Shown: one piece after another, positions 7,612 to 12,156 of the stretch
How the letters are laid out: each line of letters starts with the position of its first letter
Position numbering within the stretch: the first letter of the stretch is position 1
Source: Rhodoferax sp.
GTDB taxonomy: Bacteria > Pseudomonadota > Gammaproteobacteria > Burkholderiales > Burkholderiaceae_C
Direction: 5' to 3'
DNA length: 12,156 nt
Assembly: GCA_018882485.1 (NCBI GenBank)
Contig: VERU01000036.1
Span: forward strand, 1 to 12,156
Notes under the pieces: generated by a model
What the model saw: the letters and a program-made list of their open reading frames with translations, nothing else
What the model was told of the DNA's origin: nothing
The model's database searches: none
Made by a program: the position numbers and the translations under genes

Positions 7612-8322
7612 GTGCTGGTTGTTGAATCCCTGCATGCCTCCTACAGCGGCATACGTGCCTTGCGAGGCGTATCTCTTCGCGTTGAAAAGGGAGAAATGGT
7701 CGCGCTCATCGGTCCTAACGGTGCCGGTAAATCGACCCTGATCAATTGCATCAGCGGTATCGTTCCTGTGCAGCGAGGACGCATTGAACTCAGTGGTCAG
7801 CCGCTGGACGGAATGACTTCCTGGGCGATCTCCCGGTTGGGACTGCAGCAGGTTCCCGAGGGGCGTCAGGTCTGGCCGGAGATGACGGTCCTGGAAAATC
7901 TTGCGCTGGGTGGCACAGCGCTTCGTCGGCGGGCGGCACGCTACACCCTGGAACGAATCTACGATCTATTTCCCATATTGGCCCAGAGGCAGTCTCAACT
8001 GGCTGGCTCGCTGTCGGGTGGCCAGCAGCAGATGTTGGCGATTGGTCGAGCGTTGATGGGAAGTCCCCAGATGTTGCTGCTCGATGAACCCAGCCTGGGG
8101 TTGGCGCCGCTGGTCGTCAAGCAGGTTTTCGACGCTCTGGTTCAGCTGAATCGGGAGGGCCTGACCATTCTTTTGGTGGAGCAAAATTCAAAATTGGCGC
8201 TGAGCACTTCGCACCGCGCCTATGTGATTGAGCAGGGAAGTATTGCTCATGAGGGGCCAAGTAGCCAGTTGAAGGATGACCCGCAGGTGATTGCTCATTA
8301 CCTCGGACAGTCGACCAGCTGA
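7612..8322 (+). CDS. livF: HAAT-family ABC transporter ATP-binding protein (LivF family)
   Basis: The second ATPase, 236 residues. Walker A is GPNGAGKST at 34-42, the LQQVPEGRQVWPEMTVLEN block (78-96) is typical of LivF, the ABC signature is a perfect LSGGQ at 134-138, and Walker B MLLLDE lies at 154-159. As is usual in LivF, the switch position reads LLVEQN, with Gln instead of His. The start is GTG 7612, one base after the LivG stop, with GGGAG at 7601-7605 giving a six-base spacing. It forms a heterodimer with LivG to power the two permeases. Confidence 0.95.
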   Translation: MLVVESLHASYSGIRALRGVSLRVEKGEMVALIGPNGAGKSTLINCISGIVPVQRGRIELSGQPLDGMTSWAISRLGLQQVPEGRQVWPEMTVLENLALGGTALRRRAARYTLERIYDLFPILAQRQSQLAGSLSGGQQQMLAIGRALMGSPQMLLLDEPSLGLAPLVVKQVFDALVQLNREGLTILLVEQNSKLALSTSHRAYVIEQGSIAHEGPSSQLKDDPQVIAHYLGQSTS

Positions 8323-8359
8323 TGAAAGGCGAGTTGGTTCAATTCTCAAAGGAAAGCGA

Positions 8360-9499
8360 ATGAGACAGCAATTCAAACGACTGCTTGCCAAAGCGAGCTT
8401 GGTATCGGTTCTGTCCGTGGCTGGCCTGGGCCTTGCCCACGCGCAGCAGGAGGTCAAGATCGGCGTCGTCCTCTCCAACACGGGAACCTTCGCGTTTGTT
8501 GGCGCACCGGTGATCAATGCGGTGAAACTGGCCTATGAGGAATTGATGGCCGCCAATTATTTTGGCAATACCAAGGTGACCTTGATGGTGGAGGACAACC
8601 GGTCGGACCGACAGGAAGCTCTGACACTGATCAACCGGATGGCGACGCGCGACCGGGCGTCCATCATCATTGGTCCCGTTTCATCCGGTGAGGCGATGGC
8701 GGCCGCACCGGTTGCAGTGGATCTGAAGATACCGTTGTTCACCACAGCCACCACGCCCGACGTTCTGAAGGCCGGTCCCTGGGTATTCAAGTCCACCGAA
8801 ACGGCGGAACAGTTCATGACGCCCCTGGGCCAGTACGTGGTGCAAAGGGCCAAACCCAAGTCCTGCTTTTATGTCTTCATTCGGGATAACGATGGTTATG
8901 TCCGGCAGAAGAACGTGTTGCGTGACACCATCGCCGCCGGCGGCATATCCACCGTCGGAGACGAGTCGATTCTTGCAGCGGATTCGGATTTCACGGCCTT
9001 GGCCACCAAGATCGTTCAAAGCAAGGCCGATTGCCTGTACGTCGGAACGCCACCTGAGCAGGGAGCCAATATCGTGTTGCAAGCCCGTCAGGCGGGGATG
9101 CCTGCGGCGACTCTGCTCGTGGGTAACACGGGTATGGGATCAGACCGCTATCTCAAGGCTGGGGGCAAGGCGGTGGAGGGCACCGTATTCCCCGCCGAGT
9201 TCGTGCCGACCGGCGTGAACGAGATGGGACGAAAATTCATTGCCGCGTACACCAAGAAGTACAACGTGGCTCCCGATTCCTGGGCTGGAGTGGGCTATTC
9301 GATGATGCTGATCACGGCCAATGCCATCAAGGCGGCAGGCCCCAACCCCACGCGGGAATCGATTCGTGACGCCATGGCCAAGACCCGGAATCTGCCGGTT
9401 GTGATTGGTCAGGGCAGCTTCAGTCTCGACGCGGATCGAATTCCTTCTTTTGGTGCTGCGGTGTTGACCATACGCGACGGCAAATGGGTCCAGCCTTGA
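8360..9499 (+). CDS. Periplasmic substrate-binding protein of the HAAT ABC importer (LivK-like)
   Basis: A 379-residue type I periplasmic binding protein (Peripla_BP_6 family). A Sec signal peptide is clear: basic MRQQFKRLLAK, hydrophobic core, and an AHA motif (26-28) with cleavage predicted before Q29. The mature protein starts QQEVKIGVVLSNTG, the family's first strand, and contains the ligand-site blocks VEDNRSD and IIGPVSSGEAMA. ATG 8360 is chosen over a longer reading frame because AAGGAAAG (8349-8356) is well spaced and the signal peptide begins exactly there. It closes the transporter operon, 37 bases after LivF. The ligand decides what the whole cluster acts on and cannot be read from the sequence, hence no gene symbol. 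Confidence 0.93.
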   Translation: MRQQFKRLLAKASLVSVLSVAGLGLAHAQQEVKIGVVLSNTGTFAFVGAPVINAVKLAYEELMAANYFGNTKVTLMVEDNRSDRQEALTLINRMATRDRASIIIGPVSSGEAMAAAPVAVDLKIPLFTTATTPDVLKAGPWVFKSTETAEQFMTPLGQYVVQRAKPKSCFYVFIRDNDGYVRQKNVLRDTIAAGGISTVGDESILAADSDFTALATKIVQSKADCLYVGTPPEQGANIVLQARQAGMPAATLLVGNTGMGSDRYLKAGGKAVEGTVFPAEFVPTGVNEMGRKFIAAYTKKYNVAPDSWAGVGYSMMLITANAIKAAGPNPTRESIRDAMAKTRNLPVVIGQGSFSLDADRIPSFGAAVLTIRDGKWVQP

Positions 9500-9522
9500 T
9501 CTTGGGTTGAAGGCAGATGGAT

Positions 9523-9556
9523 CAGGAACCGACGGACTGCGGTCCGCCGGTTCCTG
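9523..9556. terminator. Hairpin between convergent operons, candidate bidirectional terminator
   Basis: Arms of 15 bases, CAGGAACCGACGGAC (9523-9537) and GTCCGCCGGTTCCTG (9542-9556), enclose a 4-base loop TGCG. There is a single mismatch in the plus-strand RNA (A opposite C), which becomes a G-U wobble in the minus-strand RNA. It begins 23 bases after the binding-protein stop and touches the minus-strand stop codon at 9557-9559. Neither side has a run of T, so intrinsic termination is not certain; it may act as a 3' end stabiliser. Confidence 0.65.
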
Positions 9557-9862
9557 TTAGGGAGTGTGGTAATCCACCACCCTGCGCTCGGCCGCCGCTT
9601 CGGCAACGAACGGCACAATAGCCTGGTGCAGGGGGTGCGATTGATAGGCCAGCAGCGCTGCTTCTGACTCGAACTCCGAGTAGAGCGCAATATCGCTGCT
9701 GTTCGGGGTTTGACTCAGGTCCAAACCGACCTCGATGGCCAGCAGACCCGGTATCTTTCCCTGCAAATCGGTTAACAGCCTCTGTATCTCGAGTGCGTTG
9801 GCATGCTTGCTGTTCCCGTGAGCCGATTCTTTCAGTTTCCAGAACACCAGATGCTTGATCAT
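9557..9862 (-). CDS. Dabb (stress-responsive A/B barrel) domain protein
   Basis: A 101-residue protein with the Dabb fold pattern: N-terminal MIKHLVFWKLK strand, a helix over LEIQRLLTDLQGKIPGLLAIEVGLDL, a central DIALYSEFESEAALLAYQSHPLH segment and a C-terminal FVAEAAAERRVVDY strand. Dabb proteins are small ferredoxin-like dimers; some act as cyclases or isomerases on small-molecule intermediates, many have no known role. AAAAGG at 9871-9876 (on the reverse strand) lies eight bases from the ATG. It is the last gene of the minus-strand operon, 56 bases after the MarR gene, and its TAA stop abuts the hairpin. Function in the pathway is inferred only from position. Confidence 0.85.
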   Translation of the reverse strand: MIKHLVFWKLKESAHGNSKHANALEIQRLLTDLQGKIPGLLAIEVGLDLSQTPNSSDIALYSEFESEAALLAYQSHPLHQAIVPFVAEAAAERRVVDYHTP

Positions 9863-9918
9863 GGTCGATACCTTTTCAGTTGATGCAGTTCTTGGATCGA
9901 AGGCCAGCGCCGCTGCGG

Positions 9919-10428
9919 TCAGTCCGTCGGATTCTCCGGATCGGCCCGTACCGGTTGATCCAGGTAGCTGTCCTGAATCAGGATCAACTGCGCGTTGATC
10001 CGATGCAGGATGTCTGATGCCATCTGCTGTTCTTCCGGTGACAAGGTGGCCATCATGTCCTGGTTGGCGCGGCGACTCAGCGCATCGCAGGCCTGAGCCA
10101 GGGGCAGACCTGTAGGGGACAGTGAAATAAACACCGACCTCGAGTCCTTGCGCGACCGGCGGCGCCGGATCAACCCTTTGCGCTGAAGGATCTGCAGCTG
10201 GCTCGAAATCGTCGATTGAGGCAGGACGAGCGATTCCACCAAGTCGCTGATACGCAGGTCTTCCCGTTCAAGCAGGAGCACCAGGATGCGGGCAGAGAAA
10301 TGGTTGATGTCGTTTTCGCGACATAGTCGATAGCCAATCAGGCCGATTCGGGTGCTGATCAGGTGAACCAGAAATGAAAACCTGTCCAATGCCAGTCCCG
10401 TTTCCGCTGGCGCGTTGTTGTTGCTCAT
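9919..10428 (-). CDS. MarR-family transcriptional regulator
   Basis: A 169-residue protein with the MarR winged-helix arrangement: N-terminal helices, SARILVLLL, then the helix-turn-helix LRISDLVESLVLPQSTISSQLQILQRKGLI, the basic wing RRRRSRKDSRSVFISLSPTG, and a C-terminal dimerisation helix. MarR proteins are usually repressors released by small aromatic or phenolic ligands. The start MSNNN at 10428 is chosen because AGGTGG lies at 10439-10444 on the reverse strand; a longer reading frame would overlap the upstream gene with an unlikely N-terminus. It lies 22 bases downstream of the amidohydrolase gene, so is probably co-transcribed. It is the only regulator in the window and may control both convergent operons (inference). 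Confidence 0.9.
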   Translation of the reverse strand: MSNNNAPAETGLALDRFSFLVHLISTRIGLIGYRLCRENDINHFSARILVLLLEREDLRISDLVESLVLPQSTISSQLQILQRKGLIRRRRSRKDSRSVFISLSPTGLPLAQACDALSRRANQDMMATLSPEEQQMASDILHRINAQLILIQDSYLDQPVRADPENPTD

Positions 10429-10450
10429 CCCGTTCGATCCACCTGGAAAT

Positions 10451-11791
10451 TCAAAGCTCGCCGTCGGCGTGATCCCTGACGTTGGGGTTTTCAAGTCGGC
10501 TTCCCATGGTGGGAACCACCCATCCCCTGATGGGCTTGCGGGCCTGCGGAGCCGACAGGTCCATGGACTTTCCGTTCAACCAGACACCTGCAATACGCTC
10601 AGATTGGCCCAGTACCGTCACATCCTTCAGGGGATCTCCGTTGACAACCAGCAGGTCGGCTTTCATGCCGGCCTTCAAGGCGCCGGTTTTTCCTTGCATT
10701 TTCAGGGCGATCGCACCGTTCTGGGTGCCGCACGAAATCGCTTCCAGCGCGCTCATGCCAAAGTAGCGCATGAAAACTTCCATCTCGCGGTAGTGCCAGT
10801 GGCCGTAGGGCACCATCGAGAACCCGGATTCACTGCCACACAGCAGTGGCACACCGGCCTGGTGCAGGCGTTTCATGTTGTCGACCGAATCCCGTATTTC
10901 ACGCTCAAACAGGGCGATGATGGACGGGTCAGTTCCCAGCATGGCGCCGTGGTCGATCATGTTGGCCTGGAAGGTCAGGGCCGGACAGACGGGTATGCGT
11001 CGGTCGATGATCAACGCCGTGGTGTCCGCCGAGATGCCCGTCGCGTGGAACAGCAGGTCCATCCCGCTGAGAACGGCACGCCGCGTGGATTCGTCCCCCC
11101 TGCAATGCCCCATGACCGGCACGCCCAGATCATGGGCCACTTCGCAGATCAGTTTGAGTTCATCGAGCGTCCAGCTGCACTGCTCGCCGAGGTAGGCGTA
11201 ACGCGGTGCGACTCCCGAGACATGGACCTTGATCCAATCGGCGCCCACCTTGATCTGACGTCGCACTTCCGCCATGATCTCGTCGCGGCCATTGACCACC
11301 CGGTAGTAGCCAGTCACGCCTTCATCACGGATGAGTCCGCCCGCTGTTCCTCCCAGTCCCGGAATCAACGCGTAGCATCCGCACGCGATTCGAGGCGCCT
11401 GAATCAACCCCGACTCCTGCGCGTCTCTCACATCGACCATGTTCTCAAACACGGAATCCGGGTCCAGAATGCCCGTCACGCCGGCGCGCAGCAGCTTGCG
11501 GGCGTTGTACGCCGCAGTCAACGCAGACAGCGCGTTGCGCCGTTGAAAGAATATTTCAGAGTTGGAACTGGCGTCATCGAATGACAGATGGCAATGGGCA
11601 TCGATCAGCCCCGGCATCAATGTGCGCCCGGCCAGGTCAACCCTCTCCAGGCGATCAAGGTGGCGCGCCCGCGCCAAAGCTTCCTCTCCGACGGCAGCGA
11701 TGGTGTCGTCCACGACCAGCAGTGCATCGCTGCAGGCTGCTCTGGCCGTGCCATCAATCAGCTGACCGTTATCGAACAACCACGCAGTCAT
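10451..11791 (-). CDS. Metal-dependent amidohydrolase (imidazolonepropionase/prolidase-like)
   Basis: A 446-residue member of the amidohydrolase superfamily. Metal-site landmarks in order: DAHCH (H66 and H68), K188 in DWIKVH (the position of the carboxylated bridging lysine), H229 in VMGHCRG, H249 in LLFHATG. The last strand reads CGSESGF (318-324), so E321 stands where most relatives have the catalytic Asp (GTDSG). An N-terminal beta-sandwich segment and C-terminal GKTGALKAGMKADLLVVNGDP frame the barrel as expected. No signal peptide is seen, so it is likely cytoplasmic. Relatives hydrolyse cyclic amides, peptides or lactone-like bonds; the substrate here is unknown. Its ATG overlaps the upstream stop as ATGA, with GGGGAA at 11798-11803 on the reverse strand six bases away. 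Confidence 0.88.
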   Translation of the reverse strand: MTAWLFDNGQLIDGTARAACSDALLVVDDTIAAVGEEALARARHLDRLERVDLAGRTLMPGLIDAHCHLSFDDASSNSEIFFQRRNALSALTAAYNARKLLRAGVTGILDPDSVFENMVDVRDAQESGLIQAPRIACGCYALIPGLGGTAGGLIRDEGVTGYYRVVNGRDEIMAEVRRQIKVGADWIKVHVSGVAPRYAYLGEQCSWTLDELKLICEVAHDLGVPVMGHCRGDESTRRAVLSGMDLLFHATGISADTTALIIDRRIPVCPALTFQANMIDHGAMLGTDPSIIALFEREIRDSVDNMKRLHQAGVPLLCGSESGFSMVPYGHWHYREMEVFMRYFGMSALEAISCGTQNGAIALKMQGKTGALKAGMKADLLVVNGDPLKDVTVLGQSERIAGVWLNGKSMDLSAPQARKPIRGWVVPTMGSRLENPNVRDHADGEL

Positions 11792-12156
11792 CGTTCATTC
11801 CCCAAGTCTGTGTCCGGAGTTGCTGAATCCGCCCTTAGAAGCCGTTTGGCATTGCGGGAAAGTTGTGCGTGGTCATGCTGGTAGCTGGTTACCGCACTTT
11901 CCGGGTCGGGTTCGTCCCAACCGGCGAAGTTGGTTCCATAAACCAGGTGGTCCGTCCCGACGGCCCTCGCCAGAAGATCCAGCGCCTGGGGGTGCTCCAC
12001 ATGGGTGTCGAACCAAAGCCGACGCAGGCGTTCTTCAAATGCACCCTCCGGCCGCATTGCGGCCGCAGCCCACGGTCGCTTTCTGGCCGCTTTGGCCATA
12101 CGACCCATCAACAGGGCCGTCGCGCCACCCCCGTGGCTGATGCAGATGTCCAGTGC
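11788..12156 (-). CDS. Amidohydrolase-2 (ACMSD-like) family protein, C-terminal part, cut by window edge
   Basis: The last 122 residues of a gene that continues beyond the right edge; the frame is open to 12156. It starts ALDICISHGGGATALLMGRM, where the SHGGG histidine is the usual metal ligand of the amidohydrolase-2 family (decarboxylases and hydrolases such as ACMSD). It later has HPQALDLLARAVGTDHLVYGTNFAGWD, the last barrel strand. The family's catalytic Asp normally follows GS or GT; here the residue is Asn (YGTN), with an Asp four positions later in GWD. Members often decarboxylate or hydrolyse ring-cleavage products. It is the first visible gene of the minus-strand operon and overlaps the next gene by four bases. 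The N-terminal HxH metal motif lies outside the window. Confidence 0.8.
   Translation of the reverse strand, partial: ALDICISHGGGATALLMGRMAKAARKRPWAAAAMRPEGAFEERLRRLWFDTHVEHPQALDLLARAVGTDHLVYGTNFAGWDEPDPESAVTSYQHDHAQLSRNAKRLLRADSATPDTDLGNER

Noticed and set aside
10415..11584. 389-codon plus-strand open frame opposite the amidohydrolase
   Set aside because: The minus-strand frame has the complete metal-site motif set and tight operon spacing; the plus-strand product resembles nothing and has a shadow-like composition.

Overview
The window looks like a catabolic or detoxification gene cluster from a Gram-negative bacterium, probably a pseudomonadote and perhaps Burkholderiales-like. The basis is a moderately high G+C content (judged by eye), a Sec signal peptide ending in AHA, a LivH-M-G-F-binding protein gene order, dense 4-bp stop/start overlaps and the protein styles. 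The organism assignment is an inference, not a match.

Layout: (1) 1-258 is the 3' end of a membrane fatty-acid desaturase-type gene running in from the left. (2) 259-411 is a short regulatory gap with a candidate sigma-70 promoter followed by an AT-rich group of palindromes. (3) 412-9499 is one tightly packed plus-strand operon of ten genes: two tandem paralogous cytochrome P450s, an SDR oxidoreductase, a ThuA-like protein, a second SDR, then a complete branched-chain-amino-acid-type (HAAT) ABC importer (two permeases, two ATPases, periplasmic binding protein). (4) 9523-9556 is a long hairpin between convergent genes. (5) 12156-9557 is a convergent minus-strand operon: an amidohydrolase-2/ACMSD-like gene cut by the window edge, an imidazolonepropionase/prolidase-type amidohydrolase, a MarR-family regulator and a Dabb (A/B barrel) protein.

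Working model (inference): the ABC importer brings in a small organic substrate, the P450 pair and the two SDRs oxidise it, and the amidohydrolases hydrolyse or decarboxylate later intermediates, with ThuA-like and Dabb proteins as accessory enzymes and the MarR protein as sensor. The substrate cannot be read from the sequence. The P450s are unusual: both keep the heme Cys and the ExxR motif, but neither has the acidic residue of the oxygen-activating I-helix motif, and no ferredoxin or reductase is encoded nearby. No RNA genes, insertion sequences or CRISPR arrays were seen.
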